Source of the DNA: Biomphalaria glabrata
Lineage: Eukaryota; Mollusca; Gastropoda; Planorbidae
Length of the DNA stretch: 64,000 bases
Direction of reading: 5' to 3'
Assembly: GCF_947242115.1 (NCBI RefSeq)
Contig: NC_074715.1
Span: 52,144,080 to 52,208,079, forward strand
Shown: positions 19,801 to 58,347 of the stretch, piece by piece
How the letters are laid out: the number at the start of each line of letters is the position of its first letter
Position numbering within the stretch: position 1 is the stretch's first letter
The notes under the pieces: generated by a model
The model's database searches: none
The model's input: the letters and a program-made list of their open reading frames with translations, nothing else
Told to the model about the DNA's origin: nothing
Position numbers and translations under genes: made by a program

Positions 19801-21371
19801 ACGCCTCTGACCATCAAAGACTGGATCCTGGTAGCCAAAGCTCTGCCCCACTGAATTGTGCTATACAGTACAATTGCGGAAGAATGACTGGCCACACAAG
19901 TGCCTCAATACCAACAGGAGATCCTTCACTCATGCTTGGTAGCCAGGAGAATGCAGGTACAGAGTGGAGCAGTAATGAAGAAAGTACTCAGTTGAATCTC
20001 GTGTCGACGGTTAATTCCCGCCATGTTGATAGGGAACAAACAGAAAATCCTGTAAACTTAAAATCTGAGCCAGTTAATTATCAGACTAAAACTAGAGCTG
20101 ACAATCAATGCGGTCAAGCATCTAATCAGAAAGACCAACAATGCGAAGCATTTTTTACAGGGACTTTAAGGCGACGCACTAAGTACGAAAAAAAACAGGA
20201 AGACAATAAAAATGTTAACACACCTGAAAATCAGATGAGATCAGCTTCCTTTAAACAAGTTCCATCCCTTGAGTCTGTGGATGATTGCCCACCAACTCTT
20301 GAAGATGAAAGCAAAAAGATAAATTGCCCTGCTGCAGATGATTGCCCCTTAAGTCCGCCTATTCTTGAAAATGAAAGCCTACGAACAAATGAAAGGATCG
20401 CAAATATGAGAAATGTAGGAAAAGCATGTGGCTTTAGAGACGCCGCTAGTTTGGAGAAGCCAGTTCAATTAAAAACTGAACACAGCAGCAAGCAGACAAA
20501 GTTGAACGCAAAAATTGACCCTAAAATAATGAACCAAAAGTCTATATGGAGTGACACAACCTATTTGAGCAGAGGGAAACAAATGCTCCGCAAATCCCAC
20601 GAACAAACAATCACTCAACGCTACAAGTCAATAAACAAACCGAACAACAGCAGTACTTCCACCTTTAAAAATCCAGCGGTCAGTCTAAATCACAGCAAAA
20701 AAACTTTAAGTGCCTTGAAAAAACCTAGACCATTATACCAAAGTAGTTTTCAAGTATTAGATTTGAGACACACATCAAAAAGGAAAAGCTGTCTAGGTTT
20801 TATTGTAACAGAACTGAAACATTTCATGCCAGTAGATTCACAGATAAGTTTCAAGGCCCAGATAATTTATAATTTTCTGGTGATTAAACTGGAAGATATA
20901 AGCCAGCTATATAAGCCATTGGTTGCTCAAATGCTGCTCACGGCACCAAAGGGCACCGCTACAAACCAGATGTCATCCCAATCTTCTAGTTCTAGTGTTA
21001 GAATCACTGCAGTCAATGGCCCAGCTGGCAATGCTATTCCTGTGGTGACAAAATTAAGGTGTGATACCTGTGGCTTTTATTATTCCTGCGCCATGATGCA
21101 ACACATCGACAGTGATAGACATCAACAGTTCACCAAAAAGCCAGGATTTTACGCCAGTTTGGACGAGCTTATTTCCACTTTGAACTCTGTAGACCAGATG
21201 GTTCAGAAACTAAAAACTCTCGGCTCTTCATTTCATGAAAACAATGGCACAACGTCTCAAGACAGCAGCTCTGAAAATAAAGAAAATGTTCTGCCTTATC
21301 AAAGTGACAATGAAAACATTGCTACCAGTAACCAAATTGTAGCAACAAGAAAGCACTGTAGTAAATACTGA
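13844..21371 (+). CDS. DBF4: DBF4-family protein, giant repeat-rich form (CDC7 kinase activator-like)
   Basis: Two coding exons, 13844-19415 and 19780-21371, joined in phase 1, encode a predicted 2387 residues; human DBF4 is about 670. An in-frame TAA at 13820 precedes ATG 13844, which has A at -3. Residues about 1-270 are Pro/Tyr-rich. Three tandem repeat blocks follow: 24 x 23 aa (272-823), 16 x 13 aa (1061-1268) and 7 x 10 aa (1358-1427). A basic NLS-like stretch KRKLKENEAKLKTPTKKRLK lies near 845. The C-terminus has a motif M (FLVIKLEDISQLYKPL, about 2223) and a CX2CX10HX5H zinc finger (C2285, C2288, H2299, H2305; CDTCGFYYS...HIDSDRHQQF), the DBF4 pair that binds CDC7. No BRCT-like motif N was found; upstream exons could carry it. 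Expected role: nuclear, S-phase kinase activation. The family call rests on motifs recalled from human DBF4. Splicing at 19415 replaces a seven-residue read-through to TAA at 19436. Confidence 0.78.
14657..16312 (+). repeat. Coding minisatellite, 24 x 69 bp (23 aa)
   Basis: In-frame array encoding SRNNHESVSTHSQVVGNQRE plus NQP, with conservative variants (HES/QAS/KAS; STHS/LTDS/LKHS). Larger blocks are themselves repeated: the SNQASVLTDS-SNKASVLKHS pair occurs twice. Units stay in frame throughout, indicating constraint on frame or recent expansion. Confidence 0.97.
17024..17647 (+). repeat. Coding minisatellite, 16 x 39 bp (13 aa)
   Basis: In-frame units ERVKSQFLNPVEE with variants LLHPVED, LLNTVEI and FLNPLEK. 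Each carries the invariant block RVKS. A charged, likely helical repeat. The complementary strand is also open, but only as a shadow. Confidence 0.97.
17915..18124 (+). repeat. Coding minisatellite, 7 x 30 bp (10 aa)
   Basis: In-frame units NVPCYEGMSD with Tyr/Ser/Ala variation after the conserved Cys. One cysteine per unit is unusual in an otherwise cysteine-poor disordered region. Confidence 0.95.
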
Positions 21372-21640
21372 AAAACCAGTTCAAAGTTCAGTTACTTGTT
21401 CCGCAAACTAGTCAAGTGATGGTTGGCCATCCACTGGATGACAACACTTTACTAATACAAGCTTCACAACTGAACTTTCGACCGACGTGCAGAAAAAGGA
21501 AAAACCCAGAAACCAGTTCAGAAGCATCTTCATCGAAACAAAGAAAAACTCCCAAGGCTAATAACAGCACAGCTCTGGAGGGGAACAACTCTAATAATAC
21601 AAATCTATCTACAATATTTGAAACATGAACATGATGAATG
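21372..21640 (+). pseudogene. Coding-like tail after the DBF4-like stop codon
   Basis: Immediately after the TGA, another frame is open for about 80 codons. It encodes VMVGHPLDDNTLLIQASQLN, then a basic serine-rich stretch RKRKNPETSSEASSSKQRK and ends STIFET. Composition resembles the preceding protein more than a 3' UTR. It may be the former C-terminus lost by a frame change, an alternative exon, or chance. Confidence 0.35.
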
Positions 21641-21674
21641 ACCAAACAGCTAATGTTACAATTAATGAAATCAT

Positions 21675-22260
21675 AGCAGGGAATGCAGAAGGTAGCTCTA
21701 GGATAGGGAATGCAGAAGGTAGCTCTAGGATAGGGAATGTAGAAGGTAGCTCTAGGATTGAGAAATGTAAAAGATAGCTCTAGGATAGGGAATGTAAAAG
21801 GTGGCTCTTGGATATATATGGAGTATAGAAGGTAGCCCTTGGACAGGGAATGCAAAAGGTAGCTCTAGGATAGGGAATGCAGAAGGTAGCTCTTGGATAT
21901 TGAGTGTAGTAGGTAGCTCTTAGACAGGGAATGCAGAATGTAGCTCTAGGACAGGGAATGCAGAAGATAGCTCTAAGTTATCGAAAGCAGGTAGAAGCTC
22001 TAGAGCAGGAATCTAGAAGATAGCTCTTGGACAGGGAATCCAGAAAGTATCTTTAGAACAGGGAATACAGTAGGTAGCTCTATAGGACAGGGAAATCATG
22101 TAGTAACTCTGACAAGGAAGGCAGAAGGCAAAACTGGGAATCTAGAAAGTAGCTCTACAACTGAGAATCCAGAAGGTAGCTCTAGAACAAGAAAGGCAAA
22201 AAGATAGCTCTAAGACAGACTCCAGAAACTAGCTGAAGGACTGGAAATCTAGGATTGGGA
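21675..22260 (+). repeat. Degenerate tandem array, about 27-bp unit, in 3' UTR
   Basis: About 20 decayed copies of a unit like AGGGAATGCAGAAGGTAGCT plus CTAGGAT, in the presumed 3' UTR of the DBF4-like gene. Frame is not kept, so not coding. Confidence 0.85.
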
Positions 22261-22819
22261 ATTCCAAATTTAGAAAAAAATCCAATAAAGGAAAAAGAAC
22301 CAATTTTGTCATCAACTATGTCAAACACTACATTAGCCCAAATTAATCCCAACATATTTCTGCAATTTTTGGAAGAAATTCAAGAAAATAGAGATTTAAA
22401 AGTATTTTTCATCTGAAAGTAGAATCTGATTTTGAAAACATTGGTGAGATAAAAGCTATTATGCTAGATTATTGTTGTGGCAATCAATATTTTCATATGG
22501 TACTTTTTGTAATGTAAGCTTCAATATATGTTTTAGTAATTGTTAAAAAAAAATATTTTTAAAGCTATTCCTTTTTCAAATTTTGTACAGCAATATTATT
22601 TATTCTTATATTATTTATTCCTATTATACAGAATATTCAGGGCTTTAAAGGCCAGCATCATGATTGTGATATAATTTTTAATACATCATTTATTTTTAAA
22701 ATGCCATATTTGCAATCTATGAATGTTACACTACAAGCCATTTATGTAATTTATACACAAATCTATGTAACTTGTTTGTCGAAATGCAATATTGTACTGT
22801 AAAAAAAATCCTTGTCAAA

Positions 22820-22825
22820 AATAAA
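22820..22825 (+). terminator. Polyadenylation signal of the DBF4-like gene
   Basis: AATAAA about 1.45 kb after the stop, followed by T-rich sequence. It faces the minus-strand AATAAA of ITGB1BP1 at 22877-22882. Confidence 0.55.
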
Positions 22826-22876
22826 CTTTTGTATATTTTTTAAACTCTAAATCAGATGCTTTTTTTTTATAAACAT

Positions 22877-22882
22877 TTTATT
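22877..22882 (-). terminator. Candidate polyadenylation signal of ITGB1BP1
   Basis: TTTATT on the plus strand (AATAAA on minus), about 1.2 kb beyond the ITGB1BP1 stop. The two convergent genes would end within tens of bases of each other. Confidence 0.4.
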
Positions 22883-23354
22883 TAAGAATTATTTCATATT
22901 TACACAATAAATGAATTGTATAGAAATACTATCAATAATAAATATGTACAATGGAATAAATATTAAACATTAGTGATATCACATTGAGACCAAATATATG
23001 CATTAAAAATAAAGCAGTTCTGATTTTAAGTTTTCAAATCTGAATATTTGTCCCATTAACCTTCCAAACTTTTAATTTCTATGAAACAATTCTTCTGAAG
23101 TAAATAATATACTGCTTTAGGATGTGTACAATAATTTTGAAATAAAATTAAATGTTTAACAAACAATAGTAGTTACTTAAATCAAGCAAAACAAGTTCTT
23201 TCACTGCATGAACAATTTTTTCCTAAAACATGCCTAAAAGGTCTAAACAGCTAACCCCTTTGTATTCCTTTGATCTGTTTTTTGATGAGATTCTGAACAC
23301 AAGACATATGGTAATGATTATACAAAATCTTATCATTAAAGTAAAAAAATTTCC

Positions 23355-23585
23355 CTTTTCAGACCTTACATCTATAGGGCAAATGATGTAAAGGTCACTT
23401 GTTTAACAAAGGTGTCATGTGATCAACACAACCACCAACCATCTTCCCCAACTAACATTAGAGCTGGTTGGACTCAGAGGCACCCTAAAGATCCCAAAAT
23501 TAAAAATACCAGTCATCTGGATTTGATCCCTGGATCCTTCAGTTTGGAAGTCAAGCCCTTTACCACTCAGCCAACATGCTTCCAT
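23355..23585 (-). mobile_element. tRNA-derived SINE, family 1
   Basis: Minus-strand copy with head GGTTGGCTGAGTGGTAAAGG, B-box region GGGATCAAATCC and tail GGTCTGAAAAGGGAAATTT, in the 3' UTR of ITGB1BP1. Confidence 0.7.
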
Positions 23586-24046
23586 CTTACCATTAGTGTA
23601 ATATTTGCTTAAAAGAGATGTGACACATCCTTACATGACCTGATGGTGTGGATTCTATTTGTCACTCCTGAGAATAAGGCACTACAGGAGAAATAACAAT
23701 ATTGACAAAAAAAAACAGTCACTACCAATTTAAAAAATAGAAAATTAAACAGGAAGCTATTTACAATCAATAAGTTATTATGATTTCACTACTTGACACA
23801 ACATGGTGAAAATTGCGGTAAAGATAAATCAACATAATTAGCACAGCCAAAATATCTCTTGTCATAGAACCTTTACACTGGGACATGTTGCAGTACCCAT
23901 TCTGTTTTGGCCTAGCAAACAATATTTCTAGGCAGGACTATAAATAATTTTTTCCTCAGACATTGAGTTACATTCTGTTTGGTCCCTCTGTATTTCAATT
24001 AGGTGCACTACAATATTTTTCTGAGATCGATGCTTCCAGCCATTCG

Positions 24047-27000
24047 CTATTTGGTTGTGATGGCATCAAAAATTCTTCTGACACAGTTGCAGATGGCTTG
24101 AGCTTGATCCTAAAGGATGATTTCAAATGAGTAAACTAAAAATAGGACATTGGAAAAGGATATTTGTGTAATTAGGTCAATTTTATACAGACATTTCCCC
24201 AAGTACTTAAATGTGTTTTACTGACGTATTAAGTAAATTTGTTTAAATCATAATAATAATAAGGCTTGTCCTTCGAGTCCGAAGATAAATGAGGAATGCA
24301 GTAATTCCTGCGGCTTTGCAGCCCCAGCTATGACCTACATATTTTGCCACACCCAGAGCAAGCATAAATCATAAATATGAATAGCAAATAATTCTTTTTT
24401 TAAATAGCAAAAACGAATGAATGAATGAATTTGTCTTAGATCACTAAATCTATCTCAATATTTTTTTCCCTTGGGGTTAGCTTGTCTTATAAGTTTGCAT
24501 TCTTAAGTGAATCATTTTTAAAATCATAGTTATGAATCTAGATCATATCAACTCTTTAATAATAATTGTTGTGTGAGACAATATCTATTCTCATGATTAA
24601 AATATTTCTAGCATGTAAAATTGTCTATCACTGAAAAAAAAAAAGAAGACATTTCAATTTATTTCCTTTACAAATGCACTGTAATGATAAATATTTGTAT
24701 TCAAACCAACCACTTATCTTTGCCTTATCAACAACAAAATATAAACCTAGGTTTGCGATCCTTACCTCAGAATGACATTGGAAGATGTAACATTTACACG
24801 TGTGTTTCCCGACCTGGCCAATTTTTACAGCAATGTTTTGGTTCTTAAAGCCGTCACTGTATTGTATCAGCTGTGCTATGGTGTGCAGGGGGTGACGCTG
24901 AAGTACTTCCTGCAGAGTAAATATAGGTTCAACATCAAGTATACCTTTAAATACACGACCAAACCCAATGTTAGCTTGCATTACAGATCATTGATTCCAT
25001 TGGTTTATAGTTATTTGGATGTACTGTCTTTAATGGGATGAGTTAAGAGAAAATAACACTCTAAGAAGCAAAGTTTTTCAAAAACTTTTCTTTAAAGGTC
25101 AACTGTTGGCCTTTTTTTTTCTTCTTTTAAATTACTTTTGCAAATATTTCATGGAAGACAATTATTTCCCCTTTGACAAATGAGTCGAGGATATAATGAG
25201 CCATATGCCACAATCAAGTAAGCAGCAATCTTCATATTCTCTTGAATAACCCTTGCAGTACTGCCCAGGTCAAAGTCATTCATCGGTCTTAACTGTCTCC
25301 TTCGATTTTGGGGTTTTCAAACTTTAAGTTTTCTAAGGTTACCATGGTTCACATCTTAACTCAAGACTACCTTTTGATGCTGGACAAATATCAAAACCTG
25401 TCAGTCTCAACATGTATTTAAATTTATAAAAGTATGTATTTTTTAGATTAAGTAAGTAAAAATTAAAGTTCCCTTTCAGACCTTTCAAACTATAGGGCAG
25501 ATGATGTAAAGCTTTCAGACCTTTCAAACTATAGGGCAGATGATGTAAAGCTTTCAGACCTTTCAAACTATAGGGCAGATGATGTAAAGCTTTCAGACCT
25601 TTCAATCTATAGGGCAGATGATGTAAAGCTTTCAGACCTTTCAAACTATAGGGCAGATGATGTAAAGCTTTCAGACCTTTCAAACTATAGGGCAGATGAT
25701 GTAAAGCTTTCAGACCTTTCAAACTATAGGGCAGATGATGTAAAGCTTTCAGACCTTTCAATCTATAGAGCAGATGATGTTAAGGTCATATTTTTCTTTG
25801 GCCAATGGTTAGGGAGGATGTCAAGTGGCCAGCACAATGACCAACCGCCTTAACTATTTGAAACTAATGTCAGGTACCCAATTTAGATTAAGTAACGAAG
25901 TATATAAACTTGAGCAATGATGAAATATTGTACAATGATTAAAAGGTTGCTGACAAATAACCACAATAAGTAACTATCATAAAGATTAGTCCAACAAAAT
26001 TTGTCATTGTAGAATATTTCACATCGAGAAATCTTGCTATTACCAACCTGTCCACTCGGATCTACGACTTTAATACCATGCCGTGAGACAAACATGACAA
26101 CTTTATTCTCTTCTGATGCGGCGACTTGAAGTCTACCTTCAATCTAATTTAAAGACAGAGTAGATCAATAAGGTTAACTAACTAAAGAACTTAAATTGAA
26201 AAAAAAACAAAAACAAGTATTTAGTTATGTTTAACAAAGTTAGGTAACTATAACTATATAACAAAGTTAGGTAACTATAACTATATAACAAAGTTAGGTA
26301 ACTATAACTATATAACAAAGTTAGGTAACTATAACTATATAACAAAGTTAGGTAACTATAACTATATAACAAAGTTAGGTAACTATAACTATATAACAAA
26401 GTTAGGTAACTATAACTATATAACAAAGTTAGGTAACTATAACTATATAACAAAGGTTAGGTAACTATAACTATATAACAAAGGTTAGGTAACTATAACT
26501 ATATAACAAAGGTTAGGTAACTATAACTATATAACAAAGGTTAGGTAACTATAACTATATAACAAAGTTAGGTAACTATAACTATATAACAAAGTTAGGT
26601 AACTATAACTATATAACAAAGTTAGGTAACTATAACAGAAAAAGGTAGATAATTATAATCAAGCCAGCTAACTATAATAAAGCTAGGTAACTATTTTGTA
26701 ATTTTACAATGTGGCAAGCAGAAAAAGTTTGCCTTTAAATATAACTAAAATATTTATTCAGTTACCACATGATTTTTAAGTAACTGAAACAGTCACTTTA
26801 TTATGATTAGTTTTTCTAAATGATCATTTACCTGATTTTCTTCAATAATATCAACCAACTGAGATTCAGTGTCTCTTTTCTTTGAGCTTGTCATAGTGAT
26901 CTGTTCCACCAAACCCAGGTAATACACCTTAAAATGGAAACATTCCATTAATTTGTATTTTATTTATCTTTAACCTTACACCTGCTGAGTAGAATTTAGA

Positions 27001-28089
27001 ATTACTGTTTTTTTTTACTAGGGAGGGGGTATCTAGTTGAAGGTTTTTCCGTGCTGCCTTCAGGCGCTCAGTAAACACAACTCTGCCCCAGTCGGGTGTC
27101 GAACCTCGAGCACCCTTGATAGGTAGCCAAGCCAAGCCAATTTCAAGCGCACTTGGCCTCTCGACCACGCTTCCCAAAATATATGTTAAGTTCCCCTTTC
27201 AGACCTTGTGATCTACAGGGCAGATGATGTAAAGGTCATCTGTTACTGTAGCCTATGGTTTAATGAGGGTGTCATGTGGCCAGCACAACGACCATCTGCC
27301 TTTGTTTTTCCCTACCTAGTGTCAGGTAATCATTAGAGCTAGGTGGACTCAGGCCAAAGATCCTGAAATTAAAAATCCCAGGATTCACCAGGATATAAAC
27401 AAGGGACACCCGGTTTGAAAGCCAAGCAATTTACCCCTGAGTCACTGCACCTCCAGCAAACAAACACAAATATGTACTTTACCTTAAAATGTACTCTTTG
27501 ATGAAGAATCTTATCAACTCTTTCCTTGTCATTTTCATTACTTGAATTACTCTGTGGGAAGACATATTTATCTAATATATACAGCAGAAAGTAAGGTATA
27601 TATGTATGTATATATGTTCTGAAATCAACCCGTTTGACCAATCTTTAAATAAAACTTGGGATACAAATACATGTTCCTTAGATTTTATTTTTAGATCACG
27701 GTGGAGACTGTAATGTATGTTTAATGCCCCTCTCACAAACTTATCTAATATGATACAAAAAGAAGATGACTATGTCCTACGTGTCATGCATGGGGTCCCA
27801 CTATGATTGACTATGTGACTATATTATATTTTATATAGACTTTGTAGATCTGGTATCTTACAATAAGATTAAAGATAGGCTGATAGTCAGTATTGGTATC
27901 TATATAAAGTATATAATTATAATTTATTATAATATAATAATATTTATAATATATAATAATTAATATATATTTATAATATTTCATTATTCATTATTATGAT
28001 TATTTGTAGAGTACCATTTGACTATCCACTGATTCTTTACTGCCATTATGATATGGATTCGACTTAGGCAAGGGCAATTTTTTAAACAT
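24047..28089 (-). CDS. ITGB1BP1: Integrin beta-1-binding protein 1 (ICAP-1), PTB domain, six exons
   Basis: Coding exons in order on minus: 28089-28015, 27551-27483, 26927-26832, 26143-26048, 24909-24766 and 24109-24047. All are phase 0 with GT..AG sites and give 180 residues (human about 200). The product starts MFKKLPLPKSNPYHNGSKES, like human MFRKGKK with its serine-rich lead. The PTB domain follows: VYYLGLVEQI (human IKYVGAIEKL), VVMFVSRHGIKVVDPSGQ (human FIMGVSKYGIKV), EVLQRHPLHTIAQLIQYSDG (human [20 protein letters not shown]) and the C-terminal helix CHSEDQAQAICNCVRRIFDA (human [20 protein letters not shown]). ICAP-1 binds the NPxY tail of beta-1 integrin and KRIT1 and restrains integrin activation. 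The serine-rich N-terminal region is shorter than in human. The first-exon donor ATG|GTACTC is the weakest boundary. Human comparisons are from memory. Confidence 0.88.
24258..24370 (-). mobile_element. LINE C-terminal zinc-finger fragment, ATT-tailed
   Basis: Minus strand: CxxCGK...SELGLCNLRK-type coding, then an (ATT)n tail, matching the plus-strand copy at 48225-48425. Lies in ITGB1BP1 intron 5 near exon 6. Confidence 0.5.
25470..25870 (-). mobile_element. tRNA-derived SINE, family 1, with expanded tail
   Basis: The SINE tail segment (plus strand CTTTCAGACCTTTCAAACTA plus TAGGGCAGATGATGTAAAG) is tandemly repeated eight times with a 39-bp period (25470-25780), then the ordinary SINE middle continues (GTGGCCAGCACAATGACCA). 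A minisatellite seeded inside a SINE. Confidence 0.85.
26222..26636. repeat. 27-bp tandem array in ITGB1BP1 intron 3
   Basis: About 15 copies of AAAGTTAGGTAACTATAACT plus ATATAAC. Four consecutive units carry an extra G, indicating local homogenisation. The LYSYSYLTL open frame on minus is an artefact. Confidence 0.95.
26990..27178 (-). mobile_element. tRNA-derived SINE, family 3
   Basis: Minus-strand copy containing GCTTGGCTACCTATCAAGGG and B box GAGGTTCGACACC, then the GAGCGCCTGAAGGCAGCACG body. Truncated at its 3' side relative to 4686-4915. Confidence 0.65.
27187..27455 (-). mobile_element. tRNA-derived SINE, family 1
   Basis: Minus-strand near full-length copy in ITGB1BP1 intron 2: GTGCAGTGACTCAGGGGTAA head and GGTCTGAAAGGGGAACTTAAC tail, directly next to a family 3 SINE. 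Confidence 0.75.
27740..27790 (-). mobile_element. LINE 3' UTR scrap, CR1/L2/I-like
   Basis: Matches the 3' UTR of the TTATC-tailed LINE (GATGACTATGTCCTACGTGT) for about 50 bases. No coding part remains. Confidence 0.5.
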
Positions 28090-28722
28090 AATTAGATCTT
28101 GGTATGGATCTAAGTGGACTGCGTCACCAAAGATAATTAGATCTAGAACTATATAGAGATCTATTCTGTATACATCGAAATATTAATTCGATCAAGAAAG
28201 TAAATTTAGATCTAGGTTAGTTGGTTAGTTTACAAATAAGGAAATGGGAAATAAAAAAGTTGTGCCAAAACAAAAGACCAGTATTTTGTTTTCAAGATAA
28301 AAAGGAAAGATGCATCGATAGACCCGTTTGCTTAAAATAATTTACTTAATTGAATAAAAAAAAATTAATGAACCAAAAAAACAACAACAACAACACAAAA
28401 AGCACCAATAATTAAATGTATGTAAAAAAGAGCTAGAGTCTAGATCTAGAACTAATAAACATTGTAAACTTCAATTTATATATTTTAAACTGGCAAGTGT
28501 TGTATTTAAGAAGTAAATAATGTTTTTAAATAAATACGAGAATTATTTTATGTCGTTTAACAAGGATCTAATGTTATTTTTTTTCGTTAAACAAAAATAT
28601 TTTCTTTTAAAATGGTAATTAAATAATACACATTTACTAAAATCGTATTTTAAGTTAAATTTTTTTATCTAGGTCTGTGACTTTTGTTTTGCCCGCATCT
28701 AATGTTTATACCGTCGTTAAAC
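28090..28722. promoter_or_regulatory. Shared divergent promoter region of ITGB1BP1 and RSPH10B
   Basis: The 633 bp between the two start codons is repeat-free compared with its surroundings and AT-rich. A head-to-head layout this tight suggests a bidirectional promoter, although an unseen 5' non-coding exon could alter the true distance. I see no convincing TATA box or RFX X-box. Confidence 0.4.
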
Positions 28723-56682
<27,960 letters not shown>

Positions 56683-56715
56683 ATTTACTACTTTTAAATA
56701 CGAATGATCTGTTTA

Positions 56716-56721
56716 AATAAA
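56716..56721 (+). terminator. Polyadenylation signal of RSPH10B
   Basis: AATAAA 34 bases after the TAG. A second candidate lies near 56860. Confidence 0.5.
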
Positions 56722-57789
56722 ATAATGTATAATGAATAATACAGCGCTCTATCGTAATAATAGAAATCACAAATGTGTTGTAATTTTTTAAAAAGCAGTC
56801 TAAAGCTTTTCTTTTAGATATACTAAGAAAGAAATATAAACATTTTAGTAAACATTTGAAATAAATAAACATAAAACATTAAAAAAAAACATAACTCACA
56901 CTTTTGACTTTATTTATATATATATATGTGTTATGTTTGTACAAAATTTGAATTATTAAGGCAATAACTTATCTTCTGACAGCTTATAGGCTCAGATTTA
57001 TTTATTATATAAGCAGTATAATAGTAGGCTATCACATTAAGAAGTAAATCGGATTCGAACAGCACAGTACACCATTATCGGGTACAAAAGGCCTACTAAT
57101 CCTGATCATAATATTGGTCTAGATCTAGTCATTTTAATATTAAACGTGTCAAGTCATACGAATCTAGATCTAGATACTATATCTTGTCTAGATTTTAGAT
57201 CTAGTCGAAATTTTAAATCTAGAATATTAGATCTAGTCCAGAAATCTAGAGTCTAGATGTATTCTATATTCTAAATCTAGTCTAGATCTATAAAGTAGAT
57301 ATAGATCTAGATATAAACTTCTAGATCCCGTCCAAGTCTAAACCTAGCCAGCAAAGCTACCTATTCAGGTCCGGGCTTGAGTTAGGGCCCCCACGGCAAA
57401 CCTGTTAGTGGTGCGCGCTCGTTTTTAATTTCCTAGCCCGTCTACTCCAATATATTGTGCCAAAATTGTAGCTTACCCCTTATCCTTAAGCTTTACTTCA
57501 AACTAGATTCAAACTAGACCTTTACAACCTAAAACACAACAACCGACAGTATGAAATTACTCTGGCTATTTATTCTAATATTTACCAAATATAAACTAAT
57601 TGAACACATATCTATATCTACCCCAGACAACACTAAACCTAAAAATGAAAGTGATTACTGATCATTATACACTATAGATCTATACAACCTCGAAAATAAT
57701 TTCACGTACTTATCCATAACATTATAGAAGATTACCATCACGGTAGTTCTCAATAAGAAAAAGCCAAAAATACATAATCACTTTCAATA
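56722..57789. other. Intergenic, nothing recognised
   Basis: AT-rich sequence with many overlapping CTAGATCTAGA-like hexamer clusters (about 57110-57330) but no regular period and no coding signal. Confidence 0.5.
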
Positions 57790-57871
57790 TTAACTCTTTC
57801 TCTCCTAACTGACGATACCAGCGTTGTTTCCACCAGAATCTGGTAAATAATTTTCGGAGAGAAAGAGTTAA
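57790..57871. mobile_element. piggyBac-like mini-MITE with TTAA duplications
   Basis: TTAA (57790-57793), inverted ends CTCTTTCTCTCC and GGAGAGAAAGAG, TTAA (57868-57871). Only 74 bp between the duplications. TTAA target and short C-rich ends are the piggyBac pattern. Confidence 0.7.
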
Positions 57872-57887
57872 TAACTGGAGATGTACA

Positions 57888-57940
57888 AACTGCCTGGTCG
57901 TGCGGTTTGCGCGCTGGACTATCGTTCAGATTTATCTCTT
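57888..57940 (+). mobile_element. tRNA-derived SINE, family 2, head only
   Basis: CTGCCTGGTCGTGCGGTTTG then GCGCTGGACTATCGTTC. The remainder is missing. Confidence 0.55.
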
Positions 57941-58124
57941 GTTTATTTCTAAACTTTGAAAACTAAAGATCATTACAATTCTAAGATCGAAAACATCGAT
58001 GTACCTATATTTGGAGTGACTTCCCTTACAGCTTGAAAAAGAGTTCGATACATAACAATCTACATATATAGGTCTGTGATCTGATCATTATCAAATAAGA
58101 ATTAGTTTCCGTTTTCCAGTCTTG

Positions 58125-58245
58125 GTATCTTATCTTATATAATACAGACGTTACTTCAGAAAAACAAATGATCACGTCCAACGTGTCATGCATCTAGTCA
58201 TGCACATTAACCAATGACTTAAACTCTGCCACGTCATTGGTTTTT
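58125..58245 (-). mobile_element. LINE 3' end, CR1/L2/I-like, TTATC-tailed
   Basis: Plus-strand TATCTTATCTTATATAATAC tail side, 3' UTR and the first part of the coding end (CCAATGACTTAAACTCTGCC). Confidence 0.65.
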
Positions 58246-58249
58246 GGTA

Positions 58250-58250
<1 letters not shown>

Positions 58251-58335
<85 letters not shown>
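58251..58335. repeat. (AT)n microsatellite
   Basis: About 40 uninterrupted AT dinucleotides, five bases left of the target duplication of the hAT at 58348. Confidence 0.97.
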
Positions 58336-58338
<3 letters not shown>

Positions 58339-58347
58339 ACTTCAAAT

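Noticed and set aside
25339-25761. 140-codon minus-strand open frame of GLKALHHLPYSL repeats
   Set aside because: Product of the 39-bp expansion inside a SINE tail.
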